Source: Carpediemonas membranifera (taxonomy: Eukaryota; Fornicata). Taken from it: a stretch of DNA of 64,000 bases. Positions 38,362-48,362 of this stretch are shown piece after piece (positions within the stretch are counted from its first letter, which is position 1; every line of letters begins with the position of its first letter). The DNA lies in NCBI GenBank assembly GCA_019828565.1, contig JAHDYR010000038.1, forward strand, positions 868,001 to 932,000. The letters are read 5' to 3'. The notes beneath the pieces are model-generated. The model did no database searches and was not told the origin of the DNA. It was given only the letters and a program-made list of their open reading frames with translations. The translations under genes were made by a program, and so were the position numbers.

Positions 38362-39177
38362 ATGTTTTGCCTCGAGGAACAACGTGGTCCTGTTGCACAA
38401 TCACGTGGTATCCCAATTGTTACCGGCAGTATCATGGTGGCGATTGAGTCATCATCCAATATTGAGATGATGATCCGTGGAGATCGGAAAATCGAGGTGC
38501 AAATCCAGACTATTAGAGCTACTTCCATGTCTGAAAACGCCGAGACGGAAACAGTGTTCTTGGAACCATACAACGTCCAGTTTAGTGGCTACCAGCAGGA
38601 CTTTGAGGCCGCAGAAGTAGCCCAACTCCCAGAGTCTGGCTATGAGTCCGAAACTACCGCTTCTGAAAGCTCCACGCTCGAAGTAGACATCAAGTACGGC
38701 CAATCGGATGGCGATAGCCCCGAGAACTTGCCCGATCCCGTGTCGTACCCCGCCACTGGTGCCCTCCCACCGGCCTTCGCCGGTCCCAACGCCTTCAAGA
38801 CCCGCAGGCGGAACTTCAGGCTGATTAATATGGTTCTGCGCACCCTCAACATCGGTGCGGATGCTCTGTTCGTCTGCCTTGTCGCTGCCAGCCTCCCAGC
38901 GATGCTGACGATCCTCGTGGCCACCCAGGACTTCATAGCGCCCACGGTGGTGCTGTTCATCGGGCTGCCCTTCATATTTGTGGGCCTCCTTGAGATATGC
39001 GGCGAGGTTGTGACATTCAAGGCGCTCAATAGGGTGGGGAAACTGGTCACCCCCATATTCGTCATATCGTCGCTGTTGAAGATAGCGTGCGGCATCGTCT
39101 ACACCTTCGGGGCCCCAGTGGTGATGGCCAAGGTATACATCTTCCTCTTCGTCCTGCTCGCATTCATCGGCCGATAG
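38362..39177 (+). CDS. Unknown four-helix membrane protein
   Basis: Up to 271 residues from ATG 38362 (MFCLEEQRGPVAQSRG); ATG 38434 (MVAIESSS) or 38527 are equally possible because the N-terminus is poorly conserved in character. The first half is soluble, acidic and Ser/Thr-rich. After the basic FKTRRRNFRLINMVLRTLNI come four hydrophobic segments: ALFVCLVAASLPAMLTILVA, TVVLFIGLPFIFVGLLEI, LVTPIFVISSLLKIACGIVY and VVMAKVYIFLFVLLAFIG. No family recognised. Confidence 0.65.
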   Translation: MFCLEEQRGPVAQSRGIPIVTGSIMVAIESSSNIEMMIRGDRKIEVQIQTIRATSMSENAETETVFLEPYNVQFSGYQQDFEAAEVAQLPESGYESETTASESSTLEVDIKYGQSDGDSPENLPDPVSYPATGALPPAFAGPNAFKTRRRNFRLINMVLRTLNIGADALFVCLVAASLPAMLTILVATQDFIAPTVVLFIGLPFIFVGLLEICGEVVTFKALNRVGKLVTPIFVISSLLKIACGIVYTFGAPVVMAKVYIFLFVLLAFIGR

Positions 39178-39464
39178 GGTGGTCTAGATAATGGCTATTG
39201 TTAATACATTAACTATAAACTAGACGTCTCTGTCACGTGGGCGTCAGCGGCAGGGCTGGCCTGGTTCAATGTCCTTCCATTCGGCATTGGAAGGCAGGGT
39301 GCCTCGTTCTGGTACTTGGTGTTTGATGTAATGTATGATGTTTTTCATCGTGAAGTCAAGCCCAGCAACACGGATGTTTACAATCAGCACCTCAACGGCA
39401 GAACTACTTCTACTCCACCGGCTGTGTCTCCACCATGGCCACCGCACTTTAAGACACAATCGCA
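39178..39464. other. Intergenic region upstream of NAF1
   Basis: About 290 bp with a TATAAAC string after the membrane gene stop. No gene seen. Confidence 0.35.
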
Positions 39465-40049
39465 ATGTCGTCGCCCTCTTCAGAGTATAGCAGCTCTTCT
39501 GAAAGCGATGACGCCGAAATGATGGGTGAAATTGGTGAAATAACTCATGAGCAGATCGAGGCGATGATGAACGCCGCCGCTGAGGAGCCTTGTGAATATG
39601 TGCCACCTCCGGTCCAGGACGTCAGCAGCATCACTCTTCCTGATCATATTGCAACCACATGCATCGGAACCATCACAGGTATTGTCGATGGGGCCGTCAT
39701 GGTAACGAACTCGTCCGCCAAGGTCTTCGATCTCTCTTCGTTGCTCATCGTTCAGCAGCCCGATGGCATCCTCGTGCTCGGCAAGATCGATGACATCATT
39801 GGGCAGATCGAGAAGGCCATATACGTCATCTACAGGTCCGCCGAAGAGGCCGCCGCCTTCGAAGTTGGCTCCGAGGTCCTTGCTGTAGAAGGCCTGTCAA
39901 CGGCAGTCAACGTCGACGTCCTCAAGCAGCAGAAGTTTACTGATGCCAGTGGGGCGAATGACAAGGAGAAGGAGGCAGATTTCAGCGACGACGACGAGGA
40001 GCGTCGCCAACGGAAGGCCAGGAGGACTAGACGCCCGGCCGCACACTAA
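39465..40049 (+). CDS. NAF1: NAF1-like H/ACA RNP assembly factor
   Basis: 194 residues from ATG 39465 (MSSPSSEYSSSSESDDAEMM). A Ser/acidic head is followed by a Gar1/Naf1 barrel: TCIGTITGIVDGAVMVTNSS, LLIVQQPDGILVLGKIDDII and AIYVIYRSAEEAAAFEVGSE. The tail KFTDASGANDKEKEADFSDD matches the conserved acidic motif after the barrel in Naf1 proteins (K-G-x-DAS-N-D-E...E-FSDD), which Gar1 lacks. It would chaperone H/ACA pseudouridylation and telomerase-type RNPs in the nucleus. Length is short for Naf1. A TGTAAA follows the stop. Confidence 0.82.
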   Translation: MSSPSSEYSSSSESDDAEMMGEIGEITHEQIEAMMNAAAEEPCEYVPPPVQDVSSITLPDHIATTCIGTITGIVDGAVMVTNSSAKVFDLSSLLIVQQPDGILVLGKIDDIIGQIEKAIYVIYRSAEEAAAFEVGSEVLAVEGLSTAVNVDVLKQQKFTDASGANDKEKEADFSDDDEERRQRKARRTRRPAAH

Positions 40050-40193
40050 AATGTGTAAAACTCAAGCTAGTAGTGTCAAACGCGGGTGGAAAGGAGGATG
40101 GACGCACTGAATCTAGCCGAATCACTCGAATCTCCATGAAACTTTTTCAGCGTTTTTTCTTTCAAACGTCGATAACAACTCGCAACCACGGTA

Positions 40194-41099
40194 ATGGCGT
40201 CATCTATCAGAGATAGCCCTATCAACAACTTTGAGGGTTCCGAGACTTCCGAAACTCCCAACGTGAACAGCCTTTCCTGGAGGAAGCGCTCCCAAAGCGC
40301 CACGACCCCCAAGGCTCTGAAGGTTAGTGGTTCTCCCAATGATTCGACACTTCTTTCTCCTTCCGTTCAGAAGCTCAGCACTGTCTCTGGTCGTCTCTAT
40401 GGCTTCCACAACACCGTCGAGACTGAGATTTCCCAGCGCCGTGTCGAGGAGGAGCAGCGTCTGCAGCTCATCAGGGATGCCGTCACCCACCTCGACAAGG
40501 TCCTGCAGGTCGAGACCAAGCGCCGTCAGGAGTCGTTTAAGACGCTGCAACTGATGTTCGAGCACCAGCTCTCCTCAATCCAGTCCCGCCTCACCGAGGA
40601 GATCCGCGAGACCTCCGAGGAGCTGTCCACCCGCATTGAGCAGATTGGCCACAAGATCGAGGACGTGGAGCGCCAAGTTCACGAGGAGCGCGAGGTCCGC
40701 CAGGCCGAGTCCGAGGACTCTGTCGAGGCCGCTGTCAAGCAGGTCGCCGCCGTCCAGCAGGCCCTCGAGGCCGAGAAGGTCGCCCGTCTCGAGCGTGAGG
40801 CCGCCATTCTCAAGCGTGTCAGCGACGACAACTACCGCCTGCAGGAGAAGATCGAGTCCGAGCGCGTCGGCCGAGAGGGAATTGTGTCCACCATCAGAGA
40901 CGAGATCGAGTCCCTCGACCGCCAGCGCCAGCGCTTCGCCGAGCGCCAGCAGAGCACCCTCCTCGAGGAGATTGCTGAGATGAAGGAGCGGCTTGACATG
41001 GAGATCAGCGGCCGGGAGAGTAGCGAGGCGCAGATCTGCCAGACCATCGATGAGGTGGTCGCCGGGCTTCAGAGCGGGATTCACTTGATGTCTAAGTAA
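40194..41099 (+). CDS. SF-assemblin / giardin family coiled-coil protein
   Basis: 301 residues from ATG 40194 (MASSIRDSPINNFEGSETSE). An 80-residue Ser/Thr-Pro head precedes a single long coiled coil (KLSTVSGRLYGFHNTVETEI, RRVEEEQRLQLIRDAVTHLD, then EELSTRIEQIGHKIEDVERQ to the end). The head-plus-rod design, the length and LYGFHNTVETEISQRR match SF-assemblins and beta-giardin, which build striated fibres at basal bodies or the Giardia disc. Strong use of C/G-ending codons suggests high expression. A TGTAAA lies 8 nt past the stop. Confidence 0.9.
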   Translation: MASSIRDSPINNFEGSETSETPNVNSLSWRKRSQSATTPKALKVSGSPNDSTLLSPSVQKLSTVSGRLYGFHNTVETEISQRRVEEEQRLQLIRDAVTHLDKVLQVETKRRQESFKTLQLMFEHQLSSIQSRLTEEIRETSEELSTRIEQIGHKIEDVERQVHEEREVRQAESEDSVEAAVKQVAAVQQALEAEKVARLEREAAILKRVSDDNYRLQEKIESERVGREGIVSTIRDEIESLDRQRQRFAERQQSTLLEEIAEMKERLDMEISGRESSEAQICQTIDEVVAGLQSGIHLMSK

Positions 41100-41254
41100 T
41101 TGTTGTAAACCTGTATTCTACCTGGCTGAGGCTTTGAACGCCGTATTGGCTCGACTTCGTTCTCTGCGCAGTTTAGCCCAAGAATGTTGGATACGTCAAT
41201 ATCTTTCGCAGACTACGTGCTTGCGGTATGTTCATGCTTTCAGTCTAATTTAAT

Positions 41255-43043
41255 ATGACACAGACGATATTGCGTATGTTCTCTGATCTCGGGGACAAGA
41301 TGCTGCCCCAATTCAAAGAAATCGCTTTGCTCGTGTCCGATGGTGTGCAAGTTCGTCTATTTTCCTAAGTTTACGCAGGCAGGAATATCTACTGACAGGA
41401 TGGTTCAGCTGATGGATGTCCGCGGAGCCATTCGCTTTTCTTTTGACGGCCAGCCGGGCCGAGGCGTGGCTTCTTTCCTGAGTCATGTCCTCACGCTGCT
41501 AGGCGAGGATGGTCTCACCACGGAGACAGTATACAACACCTTTGCGTCGCTCGAGATGCTGCTAGAGTCCGGAGTGTTCCACCGCCGATCGCCCCTTGGC
41601 CGGCTGGTCACACTGAAGATCGCCGCACTCGATGCGACGCCCTTCCATATTCTTGTGCACAAGGTGGAGATGTGGAATGACATGGCCTCCGCAGTGGTGG
41701 CTGGGGACCTCTCGCCGCTGTCAGTCGAGGTCGAGGCGGACGCCCAGCCTCTGCCCCTTACCACGTCCGTATGCTCGGCCGAGACACTCCAGAAGCTGAA
41801 TGCGCTCATCTCCGAGGGCGACTTTGTGGCTGCCGCCGACCACCTGAGCGACCTGTTCAACGTGTCGATCGCGGCGGACCCCCACTCCATCGGGGTCGGC
41901 CTCGTCACCCTCTGCTGCCACTCAGACCACCCCTCCGCGTTCATACAGTCCCTCGCTGTGCAGCTCGAGCGGGACAACCAGCCCGAGTTGGCCGCCCTCG
42001 CCAGTGTCGTGCGGCTGTGCGGAGTCGGAGTCGACTCCAGCCACGAGTCACGGCGGACCGTGTCTGACTCCAACACAGTCGTCACCGCAGGGCAGGCGGG
42101 GTTTCAGACCATTCACGAGGCCGGCCGCGTTGTCCTGTGCGCGCTGACCGGGCCGACTGTGTGGGACGATGACATGGCGTCGGTCGCGGAGTCCCAGCTC
42201 CATGACGCCCTCCTACCTGCTTTCTGGTACAACGTCGGTTCATATCTTATATCTTGCGGTCAAATCTCTGCTGGATCGACCCTTATCCGGCACTCAGGCG
42301 GCAAGGTCCCCCCCGTCCCGCCGTCCCTGCTCGCGCTGTGCCACCCGACCTGGACCATGACGACCAAGCCCTCGGACCAGCCCGGTGTCAACCATGCGCT
42401 GTGGATCATGGTCGGCCGCGGCTTCTTCGACCTACTCGCCCAGCCCATCGGGCAGGAGCGGGGGGTAGCCGCCCCCAAGAACCAGTTCGCCGCCCTGGCC
42501 GCCCGCATCGAGGCGAGCGTGCCGACTGTGCTCCACCGCACGGGCCTGGCGAGGTATGCCGAGCCCGACTGCGTCCGGGCCATCGCCCAGGTCTTCAGGG
42601 CCCTCAGCCCCGCCCCAGCCGACCTGATCGCGGCCATCACCGTGGCCAAGGTCACCCCGGGTGCGACCCATGACGGCGCTGTCCGGACGGTCGGCGGGGC
42701 ACACCCCTACCTGCTTCTGGGTTTGATGGTTTCATTTCTCACGGTGCAGTGGGCGATCGACATCACCCGCATCCACAACGCCCTGCACATCCTTCTGCCC
42801 ATTGCTGATCGTCCAGAACGCTCGATGCCGCAGATGGTCGCCGTGCTGCTGATGAAGAGAATCACACTGGCAGGGTCAGCGGCGTATCCAAGAGAGATGG
42901 GCGATCTCTCGGCGTATCTTGAGATTGACAAGCGGGTGCAGGAGGCGCGGCGGAGCGAGGCGTTCGCCGGTCTCCGCCAGTCACCGGCGCCCTATGACCT
43001 GGCGACAGTGGCGGGCGTGGAGGCGACGACCCAGCTGAGCTGA
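41255..43043 (+). CDS. Unknown protein with 5'-proximal intron
   Basis: Exons 41255-41350 and 41379-43043 encode 586 residues. Without the 28-nt intron, the upstream ATG frame (MTQTILRMFSDLGDKMLPQF) stops after 38 codons. Splicing gives LLVSDGVQ-AGISTDRMVQLM. The protein is mostly helical with hydrophobic stretches (AFWYNVGSYLISCGQ, PYLLLGLMVSFLTVQWAI) that look buried and not clearly membrane-spanning. I recognise no family; a helical-repeat scaffold is possible. It is followed by the divergently organised RCC1-like gene at 43216. Confidence 0.72.
41351..41378 (+). other. 28-nt intron in the 41255 gene
   Basis: GTTCGTCTATT...TTTACGCAG, phase 0, after codon 32. It matches the other introns in length and in the TnACnYAG end. 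Confidence 0.8.
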
Positions 43044-43215
43044 GCATGAGGCTGTGTTCATTGTCCGGACGGGCGATCTTTAAAGATCTCGCCTGAGATT
43101 GTGACATCTTGATATTGTGACACGGCATATCGACTCACCGTGTTGTATGGCTTGGCTGTGGCAGCGTTTGTCTGCGGAGCTCGTGGTCGCCGAGTCGCGT
43201 AAGTCCGAATGAGAA

Positions 43216-44880
43216 ATGACAATTGACGATACAAACTTAGACGCCAAGATCTTGCTTACGGAGGCATATCGCCTTGCATTGATCTTCACTACGTGCATTC
43301 CCGGCGACGTGCCGGGGCATGTTCATCATGCTTACCAAAGACAGCTCAATGAACGCTTACCGAAGCGCATACGGTCGCGTAGACTCTTTCATGATATTCT
43401 TCTTGGAGATGTTACAACTGATACTGCTAGCGACGAAGGACTCGATGCCCTTCATCAAATTCTCTCACAGATTCCCCCTCTCAAACCATCCGCGCAAGTA
43501 ATCCTCGACCGCGCCCGCTCAATCCTCGCCAGCAGCCCCCCGCTGTCCATGAACGTCGAGCTCACAGATGGCGAGGAGCTCCCGGTCGCCCTGCACACCC
43601 TGCTCCAGGGCACGCTGTGGGCCTGTCTTATGGGTGGCGGGGCCAACCCCGACCTCGAGGACAGGATGGTGGAGTGTCGATCATGGCTATTCAATCCCAA
43701 TATACATAACAATCATCGATGCATCCGTAACACTCTCGCCCCCGAGGCCAAGTATCTCTGGTTCCTCTGCAAGAAGTTCTTCTTCACCATGAACGTCGCC
43801 ACGAAGGATGGCGAGAGCTATCAGTACAGTCAATACCACTATTTCTACCACCACTGCATGTACATGGGCCGACTCTTCATGCTCCACATCGTCGACGATG
43901 GCGACAGCGATTTCGCCTTCAACAGGGCCACAATGCCCAGGGCCCTCGAGGTCTACAGCGACGAGATCACCCACATCGCCAAAACTCCCAAGGGCCTGTG
44001 GGGCTGGGGGGATAACAGACTTAGTCAGCTGGGGTTCGAGTCATCTGACTTCGCCGACCCGACCCGCCTCACCTTCCCCGCCTGCCCCAAGATCGCCGCG
44101 CTCGAGACCAGCCTGCCCCCCTGGGAGAAGCACAGGATGGTTACCGAGGCGTCTATACAGGGCAAACAGACGTTCATACTCACCCCGGTCGGCACTGTCA
44201 TGGCTGGTGCGAGGTCAACGGCAGCGCGATTCGTCGGCACAGTCGAGGAGGAGAATAGATTCCTCTTCAACCCAGTCGCCGTGCCACATGACTTTGTCCC
44301 AGATCACATCATGCATGATAACTGGACCGTCATCCTCTTCATGGGCGATCGGCAGATGATTAACGGTTACAACCATCATGGCCAGCTGGGACTCGGGCAC
44401 TTGGATGATTTGATTGGCTTTGTCGACCTGCCCTTCCGTGTCGACGGGGTTGTGGTTAAGGAGTCCGATTTCACCGTCTTCCTCAGCGGCGATCAGCTGC
44501 TCTTTGCCGGCTTGGTCCCACAGTCGATTCCCCTGCTCGGTTTGCTGCCAGGCTCCGTGTGGAATTACCGATGCAGCCTCACGCCTCTCAAATTCCCGAC
44601 GAGGGTCAAGGGCTGGGGGTATACCCGCAACTGGAACGGTGTCGTCTGGGTTGGCGACGGCGTCACACACTGCTGCAAGGGCAATGGCATTGTGCTCAAC
44701 CTTGACTTCGAGGCGACATCATTCGACCCGGCCTGTCGGTCCTTCTGCAATCGGGCCGGCCAGTGGTTCGACTTTTACTGGGATGACGCGAAAGCGCGGC
44801 CGGTGAAGAGCAGTGTGCCTCGCTGCCCGCATGACGTGGTCGAGATCATCCCGGTCGACGTCGCACCCAACCCGCAGTAA
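43216..44880 (+). CDS. Degenerate RCC1-like protein, paralogue of 36442-38088
   Basis: 554 residues from ATG 43216 (MTIDDTNLDAKILLTEAYRL). Shared landmarks with the 36442 gene, in order: CIPGDVPGHV/QIPGDIPTQL, ILDRARSILAS, YLWFLCKKFFF, GLWGWGDNRLSQLGF, NHHGQLGLGHLDD and LKFPTRVKGWG. The blades NHHGQLGLGH and WGDNRLSQLG are RCC1-like. The pair indicates a lineage-specific RCC1-like family; function unknown. The stop codon overlaps an AGTAAA signal (cagtaaaatg), and the gene converges with the FERM gene 35 bp away. Confidence 0.8.
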   Translation: MTIDDTNLDAKILLTEAYRLALIFTTCIPGDVPGHVHHAYQRQLNERLPKRIRSRRLFHDILLGDVTTDTASDEGLDALHQILSQIPPLKPSAQVILDRARSILASSPPLSMNVELTDGEELPVALHTLLQGTLWACLMGGGANPDLEDRMVECRSWLFNPNIHNNHRCIRNTLAPEAKYLWFLCKKFFFTMNVATKDGESYQYSQYHYFYHHCMYMGRLFMLHIVDDGDSDFAFNRATMPRALEVYSDEITHIAKTPKGLWGWGDNRLSQLGFESSDFADPTRLTFPACPKIAALETSLPPWEKHRMVTEASIQGKQTFILTPVGTVMAGARSTAARFVGTVEEENRFLFNPVAVPHDFVPDHIMHDNWTVILFMGDRQMINGYNHHGQLGLGHLDDLIGFVDLPFRVDGVVVKESDFTVFLSGDQLLFAGLVPQSIPLLGLLPGSVWNYRCSLTPLKFPTRVKGWGYTRNWNGVVWVGDGVTHCCKGNGIVLNLDFEATSFDPACRSFCNRAGQWFDFYWDDAKARPVKSSVPRCPHDVVEIIPVDVAPNPQ

Positions 44881-44914
44881 AATGGAGCACCAAGCCTCAC
44901 GGTTCAAAGATTCT

Positions 44915-45829
44915 TTACTGTTGCAATTGCTTGATGATCAAGCCCACGTAGCCAGCGACCTGGTCCGTGATCTCCTTGCCGGCCTTGGTCTCGAGCGAGT
45001 GCTTGGTGAAGTTCACACGATCCCCGGTACAGAATGTGAAGCTCGTGTGGCTCGAGCCCCAGGAGAGGATGTCGTTGTACGAGTAGAACCCGTTGCCGTC
45101 CATCGTCGGGTAGTTGAGGATGTGGATGCCCTTGGACGAGACGCCGATGAACACCCGCTGCCCGATGCGGCGGGTGCCGGCGGACACGTACTTGCAGGGG
45201 TAGGTGGTGATGCCGTACACGGGCAGGGTCCGCGCGAGGTCGAGGAACTTGCTCTGGGCCTCGGTGTCGCTCAGACCCTTGTGCTTCTGGTGCTCCTCGT
45301 AGATGGCGTCCTCCCAGTCGGGGACGCGCTTGGACTTCAGGATACTAGCGGGGATGAACTCGGCGATGTTCTTCTCGAGGAAGCCAAGGACGTGGCGGTT
45401 GGCGTTGTGGTCCCCATACGTCGCCTGCATGCTAAGTCCGGCGAACTGGATCGCCTGCTCGGGTGACACGTAGAGCCGGCCAGTCAGGATGTCGTCGCGC
45501 GCCTGGATGAAGAGGAGGTAGACAGTGGCCTCATCCTTGGCGGTCTCGTTTGGCGCCATCAGGAAGAGACGCTTGAAGAGGAACTTGGCCTCGTCCTTTT
45601 TGCCGTTCCACTCGCTCATCACGTCAAAGGGCTTGGCTTCCGCCACAAGGGACTTCACCAACGCCCCGTTGTTCCTGGACTCGCATATGCAGTATTGGTC
45701 GAGGTCAGAGACAATTTCCAACTTCTCGGCGAGAATCTCAACCAGTTCACGGGCGGATAGATCCTTGTCGATAACAATAGTCTTTGCGGACCCATCAACA
45801 AGCGCTACCTGGACGAAAGACTTGGACAT
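44915..45829 (-). CDS. Free-standing FERM-domain protein
   Basis: 304 residues from ATG 45829 (MSKSFVQVALVDGSAKTIVI), the first ATG in frame. Three FERM lobes in order: a ubiquitin-like F1 (KTIVIDKDLSARELVEILAE), an acyl-CoA-binding-like helical F2 (EATVYLLFIQARDDILTGRL, AIQFAGLSMQATYGDH) and a PH-like F3 (VFIGVSSKGIHILNYPTMDG, YNDILSWGSSHTSFTF). The layout resembles the talin/kindlin head without a rod. FERM domains link membranes to actin. It lacks any additional domain, which is unusual. The stop overlaps an AGTAAA on the coding strand. Confidence 0.85.
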   Translation of the reverse strand: MSKSFVQVALVDGSAKTIVIDKDLSARELVEILAEKLEIVSDLDQYCICESRNNGALVKSLVAEAKPFDVMSEWNGKKDEAKFLFKRLFLMAPNETAKDEATVYLLFIQARDDILTGRLYVSPEQAIQFAGLSMQATYGDHNANRHVLGFLEKNIAEFIPASILKSKRVPDWEDAIYEEHQKHKGLSDTEAQSKFLDLARTLPVYGITTYPCKYVSAGTRRIGQRVFIGVSSKGIHILNYPTMDGNGFYSYNDILSWGSSHTSFTFCTGDRVNFTKHSLETKAGKEITDQVAGYVGLIIKQLQQ

Positions 45830-46092
45830 GTGTGTTGTGGGAGAATCGGTCGTTTGCTCCGAAGTCGGCGACTGCAACCCAACTGCACCCAGTCATTATT
45901 CTGTCAACCATGACACGCTGCACCAACATTGACATCCGGCCGAGGCAGAGGCGAGACGTAGGAATATGGCGACCGTGGAGATGTTCGAGGGCAACTGTTG
46001 GCTGTCTCTTTGAGACGATTAAGTCGAGATCGGGGCAATGATAAGAGCCTTCGCCGGCCGTTAGTGTGCACTCAGTCTGCACCGCACGGCAT

Positions 46093-47493
46093 TTACAGCG
46101 CTAGAAGGGACTCCTTCACCCGCTCGCACAGGTCCTCGGCCTCCTCCGTCGACCGGGCCTCCGCGATCACCCGGAGGATCGGCTCCGTGTTCGACTTCCG
46201 GACGTGTACCCAGTGGTGGTCACCCTTGAGCTTGACCCCGTCCAGAGTCGACACAGTCGGCTTACTCTGCCCCGGGATGAGGTCGAGACCCCTCGCCTTC
46301 TCCAGGACAGCATCTGCGTCGAGGTTACCCAGGGGGACCTTGTGCTTGACTATTGCGAAGTGCGGCATGGCCCCGATCCTTCCCGACATGGTCCCCCCAC
46401 CGACAGCCAGCCAGGCTAGGGCGAGGGTAGCAGCGACGGGGGCGTCACGGCCTATGTGGAGGTCCGGCAGCATCACACCGCCGTTTCCCTCACCGCCAAT
46501 GACTGCACCGCAGCCCCGCATCGCGAGGGCGACGTTGATCTCGCCCACGGCGGCCTCGACCATCGTGCACCCGTTGTGGGCGGTGAACACGTCGGTCATC
46601 ATCGAGGACGACAGGTTCTTGACGACACAGCCCTTCCTGCCGACATGGGTCAGGATGTAGTCGACGGCAATGGCGAGGGTGAACTCCTCGCCGAAGCACA
46701 CGCCCCGCTCATCGATCAACACGCACCGGTCCACGTCCGGGTCGACCGCGATGCCGAGGTCCGCGTCACTCTGCTCCACGAACTTGCAGAACTCGGCGAG
46801 GTTGGCCGCGGTGGGCTCTGGGTCGCGGGGGAAGAGGCCGCTGGTCTCGAGGTTCTGGCCCAGTACCGTGGCGCCGAGCTGCTCGAGCAGCGTTCTCATG
46901 ATGGGGCCGCCTGCGCCACACACAGTGTCGAGGGCGACGGTGAAGTGGCGCCCCTTGATGTCTTCCACCGGCACGACCGGGAGGCGAAGGAGATCGTCGA
47001 CATGCTGCTGAGCGGCGTCGTCAATGAGGATGACATGGCCCTCATGGGTGGTGTTGACGCTCCGGGGGGCGTCATCCTTGAAGATCTCGGCACAGGCGTC
47101 GGGCGAGAGGAAGAGGCTGTCCGGTCCCACAAACTTCAGCCCGTTCCACTGCTTGGGGTTATGGCTGCTCGTGATGACGATTCCCCCAGCCAGTGAGTGC
47201 TTCTTCACCATATACTGCACTGTCGGGGTCGGTACGATGCCAATGTCCCACACCGTCCAGCCCTGGGCCGTGAGCAGCTTGTGCACAGTGGCCGAGATCT
47301 CGGGTCCGCTCACACGGGAATCTCGTCCACAGACGATGATGCGTTTCACCTCAGCGCTGTGGTTCTCGTGAATAAAGGCACCGAACGCTCCAGCATAGCG
47401 CTCGACGACGCCAGTTGTGAGGCTCTTGTCAGCAATGCCTCTGATACCACTAATAGTAACCATTAGAGGGTAAGTATTGTCTTGTTCTGCCAT
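46093..47493 (-). CDS. Phosphoglucosamine/phosphomannomutase (GlmM-like)
   Basis: 466 residues from ATG 47493 (MAEQDNTYPLMVTISGIRGI). Alpha-D-phosphohexomutase signatures in order: ISGIRG, CGRDSRVSG, the catalytic phosphoserine loop GIVITSSHNPKQWNG (Ser about 110), the metal loop AVDPDVDRCV, the sugar loop IGGEGNGGVM and the phosphate-binding RKSNTEPILRV. It interconverts phosphosugars, probably glucosamine-6-P and glucosamine-1-P, for UDP-GlcNAc synthesis. TISGIRG and SSHNPKQWNGLK are features I associate with Bacteroidetes-type GlmM and not with eukaryotic AGM1, so bacterial transfer is likely. TGTAAA lies 7 nt past the stop. Confidence 0.88.
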   Translation of the reverse strand: MAEQDNTYPLMVTISGIRGIADKSLTTGVVERYAGAFGAFIHENHSAEVKRIIVCGRDSRVSGPEISATVHKLLTAQGWTVWDIGIVPTPTVQYMVKKHSLAGGIVITSSHNPKQWNGLKFVGPDSLFLSPDACAEIFKDDAPRSVNTTHEGHVILIDDAAQQHVDDLLRLPVVPVEDIKGRHFTVALDTVCGAGGPIMRTLLEQLGATVLGQNLETSGLFPRDPEPTAANLAEFCKFVEQSDADLGIAVDPDVDRCVLIDERGVCFGEEFTLAIAVDYILTHVGRKGCVVKNLSSSMMTDVFTAHNGCTMVEAAVGEINVALAMRGCGAVIGGEGNGGVMLPDLHIGRDAPVAATLALAWLAVGGGTMSGRIGAMPHFAIVKHKVPLGNLDADAVLEKARGLDLIPGQSKPTVSTLDGVKLKGDHHWVHVRKSNTEPILRVIAEARSTEEAEDLCERVKESLLAL

Positions 47494-47609
47494 TTCGTTT
47501 GTTGCTTCTGATTGTCATTGCCGGATCCTCGCAGGATCTACCCGATTAGGCTCAAGGCAGTGCAGTGATTTAATCATAGTATTACAGTTATGGTACAGTG
47601 CGGCCCAGT

Positions 47610-48131
47610 TTAGCGCTCGAATCCGTGCCCCACGCGGTAGGGCCCGCTGGGGGTGTAGCCCGAGACCCTGGGCGGCGGGGGCTGCCGCATAGGCATCAAG
47701 GCCATCCGGTCAGCGATGCCCAGCGCCTCCTGCAACCCCTTCGCGATCATCTCGCGGGGTGACCCGTGTGCAGGCGTCTGAGAAGGGGGCGGCTGCGACA
47801 GTGGAGCGGGCATGGGCGCCGGGTCTGTGTAGCAACGAGTGTGAGTAGGGGAGCGGTACTTGTCCCAGTTAAGCTCGGAGGCGGTGCGGGTGAGCTGGGC
47901 CACTGGGGTGTTGGTTTCAGAGGCGGACGAGAAGATTGTTGCCAGCGACTCAGTGGCGCTTTCAACTAGATCAGCAACCTCGTGCTCTAGCTGCACGATC
48001 TCGCGCATCCTAGTGGCGAGCTCGTCCTTTGTCCGCAGCTGTGAGGGCGAGGAGAACTCGATCGGGGACTTGCGGACAGGACCGGCCTCAAGAGAGAGTG
48101 GCGAGTGAATTCGAAGTGAGAAATGCGACAT
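47610..48131 (-). CDS. Small unknown protein, short coiled coil and Pro-rich tail
   Basis: 173 residues from ATG 48131 (MSHFSLRIHSPLSLEAGPVR). A helix that could form a coiled coil (KDELATRMREIVQLEHEVAD) is followed by a Pro/Ser-rich segment (PAPLSQPPPSQTPAHGSPRE) and a second short helix (EMIAKGLQEALGIADRMALM). No family recognised. Confidence 0.55.
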   Translation of the reverse strand: MSHFSLRIHSPLSLEAGPVRKSPIEFSSPSQLRTKDELATRMREIVQLEHEVADLVESATESLATIFSSASETNTPVAQLTRTASELNWDKYRSPTHTRCYTDPAPMPAPLSQPPPSQTPAHGSPREMIAKGLQEALGIADRMALMPMRQPPPPRVSGYTPSGPYRVGHGFER

Positions 48132-48362
48132 TAGAGAGAGAAAAAGTGCTGGCCGAATGCGGCCGTATTGTGGTCTCTTAGCCTGCGATGTAGGGAATGG
48201 GTGATGGAGAGAGCGATCTGCGCCGCCAAGACAGAGTAACCGGGATAATGACCTTCGGGCTGCCGACCTTCCCAACAGGCATTGCCACTATCAGCCTGTG
48301 TGTCAAATCGACCGGAGTTCTTTACAACGGCGCGTAGCCACACATCAATATATACATCCCCT

